Shown: positions 37,710 to 46,633 of the stretch, one piece after another
Layout of the letters: every line of letters begins with the position of its first letter
Numbering within the stretch: the stretch's first letter is position 1
Source of the DNA: VGMD01 sp964552055
Lineage (GTDB): Bacteria; Chlamydiota; Chlamydiia; Chlamydiales; 2-12-FULL-49-11
Assembly (NCBI GenBank): GCA_964552055.1
Contig: CAZKFL010000005.1
Location: 5,341 to 69,340, forward strand
DNA length: 64,000 nucleotides
Direction: 5' to 3'
Program-made: the position numbers and the translations under genes
Notes under the pieces: generated by a model
What the model was told of the DNA's origin: nothing
Database searches by the model: none
What the model saw: only the letters and a program-made list of their open reading frames with translations

Positions 37710-39155
37710 ATGGAAAGTGTTAGTTCAATAAGTCACGAAGTTACTGCAACAGCTAGCGTAGAAATTGATATTTCTATGAGCGGATTCTATACAAGACTCT
37801 CTAACACTTCTAAAAACAAAACCACACTTGGATTTCCAATTGAGCGAGAGCTTGGCGAACTTACCTATGTATTATTTACAAGACTTGGAATCGCTATTGA
37901 AGCCGAGAAAATTACATATCGAACGCTTTCTCTCCTCCAGCACCATACAGAAGAGCTTGCTCTTGTTTTTGAGGAATGTGGGATTCCTCCATCTCCTGAA
38001 TTCCTAAGTGTTTCTGCAAAAATTCGCGAAAATCTCGAAGAGTTTCTTCCATCAGGTCCACATTCAGCTATTTTAATGGCAACTCCAGAAGGGGTAATAG
38101 CATCTGTTTCAAGAAAATTACTCACACTTCTTAACCCACTTAAACCTCTAGATCCAGAAAAAACCTTTCCAGAAATTCTTAAATTAAATGATGCAATCAG
38201 ATCTTTTTACCCTTCAATTGAAGAATTTGAAATAGAAGAACGCCGTATTCTAATTCTCAGTTTTAGATACATTTTATTTTCAAGACTCTCGCCCATCTAT
38301 GAAAATATATCAGAAGGCCCCATTTCTTTTTCCACAGAAGAATTTCAAACAACTCTTGCTCTCGCTTTAGTAGAGGAGCCAAAAAGCGACCTCCACAGAG
38401 CATTTTTAGAAGGATTAAGAATAGGTTTTTTTCCAGCTTACCCGGAAGGAATACCCAACTTAGAAGATCCTGCAACAGAAAGGCCGAGCACACACCAATT
38501 TGCAGTTTGTTTTAAAAGTTTTTTAACTTTAACTACTGACATCTCAGGCGGTGTCAATCCCGATGCAAAAACATTACTTAAACAGTTAATGCATCTTAAT
38601 CAAATGTTAAAAGATATTCATACTGAAGATAGATTAGAAGGACGAAGGATAGGGTTTGTTAAACAATTACAAAAAGATACTTTCTCCCTTTACAAGCAGC
38701 TTAAACTAACGCCTCCTGACTACTTCCACAAACTTTCCGATGAAATCATATCACGCCTTTTAAAAATAGAACGTAGCTACCCCGAAGAACGCATTAAAAT
38801 TCACCTTGAACAAATTCTTGATGAAATAATTCCTTTTCAACCTGTCTCCTCTCTCGAAGAAACCGCTCTCCCCAAACTAAATAAAATTCTAGAATATACT
38901 ACGGAATATAGAAGATCGTATACCTATCACGACCCTATTGAATACAATATCCTTGATAAAGTTCTAGAAAGACTTTTTTTCGATAACATTTCAAGATGCT
39001 ATGTAAAGTGGCTCTGCCAAGAGCTAACCCATAGTTCTCATAGCTTTAAAATAAAAATTAAGGAAATGCTAGACAAGCCACCTAGTCGAACTCAAACAAT
39101 GACATTAGCCTTAAAGATTCTAAAACTCGTCTATTTTCCGAAAGACTCTAGCTAA
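37710..39155 (+). CDS. Orphan helical protein (481 aa)
   Basis: 481 residues without signal peptide or membrane segment. It is predicted mostly helical from its Leu/Glu/Lys periodicity, with a Ser/Thr-rich first 40 residues (SSISHEVTATASVEID) that could be a disordered secretion-type leader. No catalytic motif or family is recognised. It starts 25 bp after mnmE; a TATTGT box ending 9 nt before the ATG may give it its own leaderless transcript. A type III effector or chaperone-dependent protein is possible by location and N-terminal composition only. Confidence 0.7.
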   Translation: MESVSSISHEVTATASVEIDISMSGFYTRLSNTSKNKTTLGFPIERELGELTYVLFTRLGIAIEAEKITYRTLSLLQHHTEELALVFEECGIPPSPEFLSVSAKIRENLEEFLPSGPHSAILMATPEGVIASVSRKLLTLLNPLKPLDPEKTFPEILKLNDAIRSFYPSIEEFEIEERRILILSFRYILFSRLSPIYENISEGPISFSTEEFQTTLALALVEEPKSDLHRAFLEGLRIGFFPAYPEGIPNLEDPATERPSTHQFAVCFKSFLTLTTDISGGVNPDAKTLLKQLMHLNQMLKDIHTEDRLEGRRIGFVKQLQKDTFSLYKQLKLTPPDYFHKLSDEIISRLLKIERSYPEERIKIHLEQILDEIIPFQPVSSLEETALPKLNKILEYTTEYRRSYTYHDPIEYNILDKVLERLFFDNISRCYVKWLCQELTHSSHSFKIKIKEMLDKPPSRTQTMTLALKILKLVYFPKDSS

Positions 39156-39160
39156 AGATC

Positions 39161-39188
39161 TTGCGAAAATACCTCCTTTATGTAGAAT
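39161..39188 (+). promoter_or_regulatory. Promoter of the 35-residue small protein
   Basis: TTGCGA (39161-39166) and TAGAAT (39183-39188) are separated by 16 bp, a good sigma-70-like pair. A strong AAAGGAGAT Shine-Dalgarno follows at about 39202-39210, before the ATG at 39215. Confidence 0.5.
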
Positions 39189-39214
39189 AATGATTATTGA
39201 TAAAGGAGATTCCT

Positions 39215-39322
39215 ATGTGTAATTGTGGAAAAAGAAGTCATAAACAAGAAGAACCTAAAAAAAGCAAGCTTTCCGTACTATTTACCCGGATAAAAGCAGC
39301 TCTTTCTAAACTATTCAAATAA
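39215..39322 (+). CDS. 35-residue Cys/Lys-rich small protein
   Basis: A short ORF with one of the best Shine-Dalgarno sequences in the window (AAAGGAG, 5-7 nt spacing) and its own promoter-like pair. The product starts MCNCGKRSHKQEEPKKSK and ends in an amphipathic helix, LSVLFTRIKAALSKLFK. The CxC plus His could bind metal, and the Lys-rich helix could bind membrane or nucleic acid. A T-rich tract (39322-39340) follows the stop codon. No family is recognised. Its signals are stronger than those of its long neighbours, so it is likely real. Confidence 0.65.
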   Translation: MCNCGKRSHKQEEPKKSKLSVLFTRIKAALSKLFK

Positions 39323-39354
39323 TTTTTTTTGTTTTTTTTCTCTGACCTCTGTGA

Positions 39355-39360
39355 TATAAT
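39355..39360 (+). promoter_or_regulatory. TATAAT box 9 nt before rlmN start
   Basis: A perfect TATAAT ends 9 nt before ATG 39370, with no Shine-Dalgarno between them. The spacing equals that of both giant genes, implying a leaderless transcript. No strong -35 is visible in the T-rich upstream tract. Confidence 0.5.
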
Positions 39361-39369
39361 CTTTTCACT

Positions 39370-40398
39370 ATGGACTGGACATCACTATCTTTTGAAGAAA
39401 TTTCTTTGGCACTTACCACTGCAGGAGAGCCCTCTTTTCGAGCTAAACAGCTTGCTGAGTGGCTTTATGACAAGTCAGAACTTGACCCTTCCAAAATGAC
39501 CAATTTTAGTGGCGCATTAAAAGATCTTTTAAAATCTCTCGGCTCTTTTACAGTCCTTGAGCCCGTAAAAATTCAAGAATCAGAAGATGGCGAAACCTGG
39601 AAATTTCTTTGGAAATTGCAGGATGGCGCTCTTATGGAATCTGTCTTAATTTGTGGCGACAAACGTCGCACTGTATGCGTCTCCTCACAAGTCGGTTGCC
39701 CTGCAAAGTGCGCATTTTGCGCGTCAGGAAAAATGGGGCTCAAACGAAATCTGACCACAGCCGAAATTGTGGAGCAAGTCCTTCAAATTGATGCGCATCT
39801 GAAAACAAAAGGCGAAAGCGTTAACCATATCGTCTACATGGGAATGGGCGAACCCCTTGAAAATTTCGACGCTGTTGTAAAATCACTTCGCATCCTAACT
39901 GATTCAAGACTTTTCGGCCTATCTCAAAGACACATAACACTTTCCACAGTCGGTGTCATCGAAGGCATCAAAAAACTCTCCGAAGAATCCTTTAAGATTA
40001 ATTTAGCTCTTTCTCTCCACGCCCCCAACCAAAACATCCGCAAAAAAATCATCCCCTATGCCCGCAAATATGACTTTGACGAGCTCATGAACGCAGTTGA
40101 TGACTATCGCGAAGCAACAGGCAGGGACGTCACCTACGAATATACCCTGATTGCAGGAATTAACGACCAACCCGAACACGCTGAAGAACTTGCAAAACTT
40201 CTCCAATTTAGACAATGCACAGTCAATCTTATCCCCTATAACCCCGTATCCGGCCTCAATCTAGAAAAACCCACCCGCGAAAACATTTCTGCATTTAGAG
40301 ACATCCTCGATGAATACGAAATTGTCCACACCTGCAGGTACACAAAAGGCGATGACATCGCTGCCGCCTGTGGCCAGCTAGCCCTCCAAGAAGCCTAA
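39370..40398 (+). CDS. rlmN: Dual-specificity 23S rRNA/tRNA adenine-C2 methyltransferase RlmN
   Basis: Radical-SAM enzyme that methylates C2 of A2503 in 23S rRNA and A37 in some tRNAs. The 4Fe-4S motif CX3CX2C is C110, C114 and C117 (VGCPAKCAFC). The SAM-binding region is MGMGEPLENFD. The C-terminal HTCRYTKGDD and AAACGQLA contain the resolving and catalytic cysteines. Length 342 is typical. Its stop codon abuts the ATG of the RING-H2 membrane protein, so the two are probably co-transcribed. Confidence 0.95.
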   Translation: MDWTSLSFEEISLALTTAGEPSFRAKQLAEWLYDKSELDPSKMTNFSGALKDLLKSLGSFTVLEPVKIQESEDGETWKFLWKLQDGALMESVLICGDKRRTVCVSSQVGCPAKCAFCASGKMGLKRNLTTAEIVEQVLQIDAHLKTKGESVNHIVYMGMGEPLENFDAVVKSLRILTDSRLFGLSQRHITLSTVGVIEGIKKLSEESFKINLALSLHAPNQNIRKKIIPYARKYDFDELMNAVDDYREATGRDVTYEYTLIAGINDQPEHAEELAKLLQFRQCTVNLIPYNPVSGLNLEKPTRENISAFRDILDEYEIVHTCRYTKGDDIAAACGQLALQEA

Positions 40399-41364
40399 AT
40401 GATAAATCCTTTAACACTCACCCTAGCAAGCTATACTTTATTCAATATAACTGATGCTTGCCTTGAAAAACTCCGCCTTACTTCACCTTCTCTACACATA
40501 AAGCTGATAACTGATGAAAAAATTAAGTTGGTTTTTGCAACCGTTAAATGGACCTTTCTAGCTATCAGCACTGTTTATCTATCAGTTCTTACATCAACAC
40601 AATGGATTCCTGAGGTCGAAGCGCCCTATCATATTGCCCTACTAGTTATGCTTTTTGGAACCACACCACTAATAAGTCTATCAATGAAATTAGCTAAGAT
40701 AACCAGCCGATTTTTTTCCCCCGTTAGATCAAATCTAACTAACCCTAATATATCGATTACATGGAGTGATACCCAGGAAAAAAAATCTCGTTTAACTCTT
40801 TCAATTCTACAAACCATATTTAACATTGCACTAATCAGATTCTCCAGACTCCCGTGGGTCTTTGGAATTAATGCTCTACTAACAACATATACCTCTCTTA
40901 CAACAGCAAAGCAAAAAGACTTAAAAGCATCTCATAGGATAGATATACCAAGATCTTTGTATCACGAACAGCCTCTCGCCTATCATTTTAAATCGTATCT
41001 TACTTGTATTGCCCCAAAAAATCCTAGCGCAGAAGACAATTGCACGCTTTGTCATGAAAAAAAACAACCAGTTGATGCTCAGTTTTGTGCGAATAATCAC
41101 TCCTATCATACATCCTGTATTATATCTTTGATAAGTCAAAAACTTCCCGCTTTAGCAAGTGCTGCTAGAATTGGGCGGAATCGCTTCAACAATTATATTT
41201 TTTATGAGATTGAAATACCCGCTACTGCACTACCTACCTGCCCCCAATGTGTAACGCAATCTCCACTAAATACAATTGAGGTCAGTGTAAAAGACTTCCT
41301 TAGAGGGAAAATCAAGAAATTTAAAGCAAAAATTAAAATAACTTCAGAGACTGCTCAAGAATAA
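40399..41364 (+). CDS. Multi-pass membrane protein with RING-H2-like zinc finger
   Basis: 321 residues. Hydrophobic segments at about 48-70, 78-97 and 131-160 suggest three membrane spans. The C-terminal half contains C215-x2-C218-x11-C230-x3-H234-x2-H237-x2-C240-x40-C281-x2-C284, which matches the RING-H2 spacing of eukaryotic E3 ubiquitin ligases. A basic tail follows. The start codon immediately follows the rlmN stop. A host-directed ubiquitin ligase inserted in the inclusion membrane is an attractive inference, but a structural zinc finger without ligase activity would look the same. No signal peptide is seen. Confidence 0.75.
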   Translation: MINPLTLTLASYTLFNITDACLEKLRLTSPSLHIKLITDEKIKLVFATVKWTFLAISTVYLSVLTSTQWIPEVEAPYHIALLVMLFGTTPLISLSMKLAKITSRFFSPVRSNLTNPNISITWSDTQEKKSRLTLSILQTIFNIALIRFSRLPWVFGINALLTTYTSLTTAKQKDLKASHRIDIPRSLYHEQPLAYHFKSYLTCIAPKNPSAEDNCTLCHEKKQPVDAQFCANNHSYHTSCIISLISQKLPALASAARIGRNRFNNYIFYEIEIPATALPTCPQCVTQSPLNTIEVSVKDFLRGKIKKFKAKIKITSETAQE

Positions 41365-41397
41365 AGTAAGCGCTGTTTATGAAGCTTAATATAAACT

Positions 41398-42276
41398 CTA
41401 AGAAAGTAAAGAGTCGCCCATGTGGCATAAAGTCTCTAACCCTGCTTTAGTGTTTTCTAAAAGGTCTTCGGCGATTTTTATTTTATTAGGTTCGAAGATT
41501 GTTATGACCATTGAAGCGCCAAAGGAAAAATACCCCATTTCATCACCTCGAAAATAAGACTTCTTTGCATGGTAAGTAAAATTGATGCTGCCAACGTTTG
41601 TTGCTCCAATTGCAATAAATGGCGTGTTTCCATAAGCTTCGCTTTCTAAACTAACCACAACTCTTTTATTTTGTGAAAGATAAGAAATATTAGTTTTGAG
41701 AGAGAGCGGATTTACTGAAAACAGGTATCCGCCAATTAATTTTGGATAGGAAGGTTTGCAATCAATTGGAAAGTGAAATCTGTGATAATCAGGTGGAGCA
41801 AGCCTTGCAATGATTAAAGCGCCACCTTCGTATTTATTTGCTTCCTTTTCTGAAACACCGAGCAATTTGGGAAGTGATAACTTCTGCCCTTTTACCCAAA
41901 TTTCCTGAGAAAGCCCTATATTTTCAAATGCAAGATACCTACCGTCTGCAGGAGCGACAATCCCATCTTTAGAAATGGGGCGGGCATCTTTTTTTAGTTT
42001 TCGAATAAAAAAGTCATTAAACGTAGCAAATTCCTGAGTCTCACTTTCTTCTAAGCTCACTTGAAATTTTTTAACAAATGGAGCTATTTGCTTTTTTGAA
42101 AATCTACTTTTCTGCCAAAGACCGAATAAATAAGAGCCAAGCGGGAGTTTGGAGACAAGCAGGCGTGCGCATTTAGAGAGAATTGTTTGTTTATAAATCA
42201 GTTGGAGCACCGACTTACCGTAAACAATCTCTTCCATTACTTTTTTAGTTTTTCTCTCTACAATATGAATAGTCAT
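41398..42276 (-). CDS. psd: Phosphatidylserine decarboxylase proenzyme
   Basis: Converts phosphatidylserine to phosphatidylethanolamine at the inner membrane after self-cleavage creates a pyruvoyl group. Conserved segments include FNDFFIRKLK, VAPADGRYL and DYHRFHFPID. The autocleavage motif, usually LGST or GGST, reads FGASM here (G253-A254-S255), so the residue before the pyruvoyl serine is Ala and the one after is Met. The gene is divergent from secA, with a TATAAA box (42284-42289) 7 nt before its ATG. In Chlamydia psd also neighbours secA. Confidence 0.93.
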   Translation of the reverse strand: MTIHIVERKTKKVMEEIVYGKSVLQLIYKQTILSKCARLLVSKLPLGSYLFGLWQKSRFSKKQIAPFVKKFQVSLEESETQEFATFNDFFIRKLKKDARPISKDGIVAPADGRYLAFENIGLSQEIWVKGQKLSLPKLLGVSEKEANKYEGGALIIARLAPPDYHRFHFPIDCKPSYPKLIGGYLFSVNPLSLKTNISYLSQNKRVVVSLESEAYGNTPFIAIGATNVGSINFTYHAKKSYFRGDEMGYFSFGASMVITIFEPNKIKIAEDLLENTKAGLETLCHMGDSLLS

Positions 42277-42316
42277 AAAAGTGTTTATAGGATAAAATAA
42301 AACCTTAGAAATTTAA

Positions 42317-45238
42317 ATGATAGTGAAAATGTTGCATCTATTAAAGAAAATTTTTGGAACACAGCAAACGCGCCTTGTAGCGCGGTACTTCCGCATCGTT
42401 AAGAAAATTAATGAAAAAGCAGAAGAGCTTAAAACGTTAACTGATGATGAGCTCCGCGCTAAAACAACCGAGTTCAAAGAGCGCTTAAAAAATGGCGCTA
42501 CTACCGATGATCTTCTTGTTGAAGCGTATGCTGTCGTAAAAAATGTTTGCAGAAGACTGATCGGAACAGATATTCATGTATCGGGCTACAATCAAAAATG
42601 GGATATGGTTCCCTATGATGTACAGCTTGTAGGCGCTATTGGTATGCATTATGGCGCAATTGCCGAAATGCAAACAGGTGAAGGAAAAACGCTCACCTCT
42701 GCTATGCCTCTCTATCTTCATGCTTTAACAGGAAAGCCGACACACCTTGTTACCGTTAATGACTATTTAGCAAAACGGGATGCCGAATGGATAGGATCTA
42801 TTTTTAAATGGCTCGGATTAACAGTTGCCGTTCTGACTAATGACATTCCCCTTGAAAAAAGACGCGCTCAATACCTAGCTGATATTGTATACGGAACAGC
42901 TTCAGAATTCGGATTTGACTACCTCCGCGACAACTCGATGGCAACCACAAAAGAACAGCAATGCCAAAGAGGGTACTACTTTGCAATTATTGATGAAGTT
43001 GACTCTATATTAATTGATGAAGCAAGAACGCCGCTCATTATTTCAGGACCCTCATCTGTTTCTAGACAGATGTACGACGTTTTAAAAGATCCTGTTAACG
43101 AAATGGTTAAGCTCCAAAGAGATGAATGCAACAAACTAGCGTCAGAAGCAAGACGCGTTTTGGAAAAACTCCACCTTCTGGAAGAAACTACAGAATCATC
43201 GAAATTGTCTAAAGAAGATGGGATAGAACTTGAGCATGCCCTTAAAAAATTATGGCTTGTCTCTAAAGGGACTCCTATCAATAAAATTTTAAAGCGAATA
43301 CGCGAAAACCCCGATTTACGTGCAAAACTAGATGCGCTTGAAACCTATTTTTGGGGTGATCAAAATAAAGAAGAGCGCTTAGAAGCTCTTGCAAAACTAT
43401 ATATCATTGTTGATGAACGAAATAACGAGTATGAACTCACAGACCTTGGTATCAAACATTGGAAAGGCGATCCTCATGCATTTACGATGCTGGATCTCGG
43501 ATACGAATATGCAATAATTGATCAAAGCGATCTTTTCACTGACGAAGAAAAAATGCAGAAAAAAGTAGAGCTTCGAGAAGCCGATTCCCATCGAAAAGAA
43601 GTGTCTCACAATGTACGCCAACTTTTTAGAGCTCACCTTCTAATGGAAAAAGATGTCGATTACATTGTTCAAGAAGGAAAAATTGTCATTATTGATGAAA
43701 ATACAGGCAGAGCTCAGCCGGGTCGTAGATTCTCTGATGGTCTTCACCAAGCAATTGAAGCAAAGGAAAGCGTTGCTATACAGAAAGAAACACAAACCTA
43801 CGCAACAATTACCTTACAAAACTATTTTAGGCTTTATGCAAGACTTGCCGGCATGACAGGTACTGCAATGACTGAGGCGCAGGAATTAAAAGAGATTTAC
43901 AAGATCGATGTACTTGAAATCCCTACTAATAAAAAGTGCCAAAGAGCTGATCTGAACGACGAAATCTATATGACAGAGCGTGAAAAATACAACGCTATCA
44001 TTAAGGAGCTCGTAGAAATCCATGCAAAAGGCAGACCGATCCTGATTGGTACGGAAACCGTTGAAATCTCTGAAAAATTGTCACGGATATTAAAAAGCCA
44101 TAACCTTCCTCACACCGTTCTCAATGCTAAACAAAACGATAAAGAAGCGGAAATTGTAGCAGCTGCAGGTCAAAAAGATGCGATTACTGTATCGACAAAC
44201 ATGGCGGGACGCGGGACCGATATTAAGCTTGGAGAAGGCGTTGCAGCTCTCGGCGGACTTCATGTTGTTGGAACTTCAAGACACCAGTCACGTAGAATTG
44301 ACAGACAACTTCGAGGCCGTTCCGGCAGACAAGGCGATCCAGGTTCCTCTAAATTTTACGTTTCATTTGAAGACTCTCTTATGAGGCTATTTGCATCGAA
44401 TAAACTGACAACCATTTTACAAAAATTTCGTCCTCCAGAAGGTGAAGCAATCTCTGCCCCTATTCTAAACAGATCAATTGAGACTGCACAAAAACGAATT
44501 GAGCAAAGAAATTACACGATCCGAAAGCACACTCTTGAATTTGATGATGTAATGAATAAGCACCGTACAGAAGTCTATAGCTTCCGAAACGAGATTCTCC
44601 ACACAGAAAACCTACTGCCTCTGTCTGAAGAAATTTTAGAAACATTTTGCAACACCTTAAGTGAACCTTACTTTCAAAACAGACTCGAAGAAAATGGATG
44701 GCTTCCTGAAGAATACCGCAAAGCATTAATTACACATTTTCCCGTAACCATAGAAGAAAATGCATTCTCCAGTGAACATCTAACACTCGAAGAAATAGAA
44801 ACAATTGCGGCAAATCTCATTACCACTGCCTTTAAAGACAAAGTAAGAAGAGAAGCTGAAATGGTTGGCATCATGCAGCTTATGAGCGGAAAGGAACCAA
44901 ATCCCCTGATCATCATGCAAAACATCATCAGGTCTCTTCTCATACAATCAGTTGATAAGCACTGGCAAGAACACCTTCTCTCCATAGATCATCTCCGGAC
45001 AGAAGTCTCTATGCGTACAGTTGCCCAGAAAGATCCCCTCATGGAATTTAAACACGAAGCGTTTGCCCTCTTTGAGAAGTTTTCCAAAAAAGTAAGACAA
45101 GACATTAGTCACCTTCTTTTTTCATTTGGCATTGCAATTCCTGATAACCAAGAACTCAAAAAAGCGATCTCTCAAGTCCGTATTATGGGCTATCCACCTG
45201 CACTCAAACTCGCCCTCGCCCCTCTTGCTAACAAATAG
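42317..45238 (+). CDS. secA: Preprotein translocase ATPase SecA
   Basis: Motor that pushes preproteins through SecYEG. Walker A is MQTGEGKT (K124 if translation starts at 42317), and the DEVD/DEAR region is DEVDSILIDEART. TAGMTGTAMTEA and STNMAGRGTDI are further SecA signatures. The 973 residues include a long charged stretch of about 100 residues after the first nucleotide-binding half, as in chlamydial SecA. The protein ends PLANK without the C-terminal zinc-binding CxC motif. A second ATG at 42329 (MLHLLKKIFG) fits other SecA N termini and could be the true start. Confidence 0.95.
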   Translation: MIVKMLHLLKKIFGTQQTRLVARYFRIVKKINEKAEELKTLTDDELRAKTTEFKERLKNGATTDDLLVEAYAVVKNVCRRLIGTDIHVSGYNQKWDMVPYDVQLVGAIGMHYGAIAEMQTGEGKTLTSAMPLYLHALTGKPTHLVTVNDYLAKRDAEWIGSIFKWLGLTVAVLTNDIPLEKRRAQYLADIVYGTASEFGFDYLRDNSMATTKEQQCQRGYYFAIIDEVDSILIDEARTPLIISGPSSVSRQMYDVLKDPVNEMVKLQRDECNKLASEARRVLEKLHLLEETTESSKLSKEDGIELEHALKKLWLVSKGTPINKILKRIRENPDLRAKLDALETYFWGDQNKEERLEALAKLYIIVDERNNEYELTDLGIKHWKGDPHAFTMLDLGYEYAIIDQSDLFTDEEKMQKKVELREADSHRKEVSHNVRQLFRAHLLMEKDVDYIVQEGKIVIIDENTGRAQPGRRFSDGLHQAIEAKESVAIQKETQTYATITLQNYFRLYARLAGMTGTAMTEAQELKEIYKIDVLEIPTNKKCQRADLNDEIYMTEREKYNAIIKELVEIHAKGRPILIGTETVEISEKLSRILKSHNLPHTVLNAKQNDKEAEIVAAAGQKDAITVSTNMAGRGTDIKLGEGVAALGGLHVVGTSRHQSRRIDRQLRGRSGRQGDPGSSKFYVSFEDSLMRLFASNKLTTILQKFRPPEGEAISAPILNRSIETAQKRIEQRNYTIRKHTLEFDDVMNKHRTEVYSFRNEILHTENLLPLSEEILETFCNTLSEPYFQNRLEENGWLPEEYRKALITHFPVTIEENAFSSEHLTLEEIETIAANLITTAFKDKVRREAEMVGIMQLMSGKEPNPLIIMQNIIRSLLIQSVDKHWQEHLLSIDHLRTEVSMRTVAQKDPLMEFKHEAFALFEKFSKKVRQDISHLLFSFGIAIPDNQELKKAISQVRIMGYPPALKLALAPLANK

Positions 45239-45250
45239 CGAGGCTGTTAG

Positions 45251-46054
45251 ATGATAAAGCAGCTAGCATTTTTTTTGTTTGTACTAACTAGCAGTTTAGG
45301 CGCAACTCCCATTAAAGATTATACAATTGATTCTAAAGCACTTTCTGAGCTCGCTTTAGCCTTTGATATTACTGATAATCAAAATATTGTTGAAGAGACC
45401 CAAAAAAAGTGGCTCCGAAAAAACGGCCAAGAAAGGTGGGAAGTAGATAAACTTGATTCAAATTTATCTAATTTTGTGTTGAGTTGGGCAAATGAGAATG
45501 GATTTTTTGAAGAACGGACACCTTCATCTTTAACCTATGATAAAGCCTTTATTCTAGGAGCAACTACCTCTCGAATGAAAATGCGACTAGAGCATCTTAA
45601 AAAACTTTGGATAAATGGCATTAGATTTTCCGAAGTAGTTTGGCTGACAGGTGAAAGACCACTTGATGAAAGAGTTGATACACTATTAGATCTTTGTAAA
45701 ACGGAATCAGACGCTGCTAAAATCGTTTGGGAAAGCAGTGACTTACCACAAGATATGGCTAACTTACCCGTTACATTTATCTCTGTCCCTATGAAAATTG
45801 AGAAGGGAAATCTTATTCGCCCCAACACAGCAGACACTATTCTTGCTTATGTAGAGAAAGCTAAGGATCCTATCAAAGCTTTATTCATCTCAAACCAGCC
45901 CTATTGTAATTACCAATTTGCTGTAATTAAAAAGTTCTTACCTGAAGAATTTATCTTTGACATTGCTGGTCCGGGTGTCGATTCTGAAAACAGCACTATT
46001 AATGCCGCAGTCATTCTTGATTCTATCGCTAGAGAACTTTATCTCTCATCCTAA
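45251..46054 (+). CDS. Exported protein of unknown function (267 aa)
   Basis: An N-terminal signal peptide (MIKQLAFFLFVLTSSLGA) predicts export. The mature part contains AFILGATTSRMKMRLEHL and WLTGERPLDER, then ALFISNQPYCNYQFAVIKKF near the C terminus. That order loosely resembles YdcF/SanA (DUF218) proteins, but the match is weak and the active-site pattern is not secure. The ATG is 12 bp after the secA stop, preceded by GAGG, so it is probably co-transcribed with secA. Confidence 0.7.
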   Translation: MIKQLAFFLFVLTSSLGATPIKDYTIDSKALSELALAFDITDNQNIVEETQKKWLRKNGQERWEVDKLDSNLSNFVLSWANENGFFEERTPSSLTYDKAFILGATTSRMKMRLEHLKKLWINGIRFSEVVWLTGERPLDERVDTLLDLCKTESDAAKIVWESSDLPQDMANLPVTFISVPMKIEKGNLIRPNTADTILAYVEKAKDPIKALFISNQPYCNYQFAVIKKFLPEEFIFDIAGPGVDSENSTINAAVILDSIARELYLSS

Positions 46055-46075
46055 GAACCTCTATTGAATTCTTTG

Positions 46076-46576
46076 TTATTCAGCGGTAGGAGGTGCAAAC
46101 TTAAGTTTCTTCCAGCCTTGATACAGAAAGAGAACTGATAAAATTAGATAAAGTGGCCAGTACTTACTTTTCCATTCAAGCGCTACTTTGCCTTGATCGG
46201 AAAGAAAAAACAGGAGCCAAGCAAGTGTGAAAAGCCATCCACCAATAGATAAAAGAAGAATTGAACCAAGTTTACTACTTTCTTCCGCATTCAATTTAGG
46301 AGAAACTTTTTTTTCTCTTTTCTTTTCTGGAACTTTTTCTTCGACAATTTCTTCTTCGGGTTCTTCAGGAGCTATAATACCAAATCTGCTAGAAGTTTTG
46401 TCTGGAGAATACGGCGGCTGATAAAGTCCTGCAAGACTATCTTCTGTTTGATAGGGAGTCCTAACTTTTGTAGCGCCCTTAGAAAATGAAGAACCACAGT
46501 ATCTGCAATCCTCAGCTTCAAACGGTACATTCCCTTCACAAAAGGGACACATCTTTACTTTTTCCTTCAAGCCCAT
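46076..46576 (-). CDS. Zinc-ribbon membrane protein (166 aa)
   Basis: The N terminus carries a zinc-ribbon (CPFCEG then CRYCGSS, CX2C-X10-CX2C). A charged, Lys/Glu-rich disordered linker (about 75-100) is followed by two C-terminal hydrophobic spans, at about 107-128 and 138-155. The architecture suggests a cytosolic zinc head anchored in the inner membrane. The exact family is not recognised. It is divergent from lpd, with only 57 bp between the two starts. Confidence 0.7.
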   Translation of the reverse strand: MGLKEKVKMCPFCEGNVPFEAEDCRYCGSSFSKGATKVRTPYQTEDSLAGLYQPPYSPDKTSSRFGIIAPEEPEEEIVEEKVPEKKREKKVSPKLNAEESSKLGSILLLSIGGWLFTLAWLLFFLSDQGKVALEWKSKYWPLYLILSVLFLYQGWKKLKFAPPTAE

Positions 46577-46598
46577 ATTTCTATATTACTCATTACAG

Positions 46599-46627
46599 TT
46601 GATTTTTAGAAGTTCTTTGTATATACA
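46599..46627 (+). promoter_or_regulatory. lpd promoter, leaderless-type
   Basis: TTGATT (46599-46604) and TATACA (46622-46627) are 17 bp apart. The -10 ends 6 nt before ATG 46634 and there is no Shine-Dalgarno, consistent with transcription starting at the start codon. Confidence 0.5.
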
Positions 46628-46633
46628 GAAGTG

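Noticed and set aside
46076..46576. Type III secretion gene next to lipA, as recalled in Chlamydia
   Set aside because: Neither the zinc-ribbon protein nor the HEAT protein after lipA resembles a type III component, so synteny breaks here.
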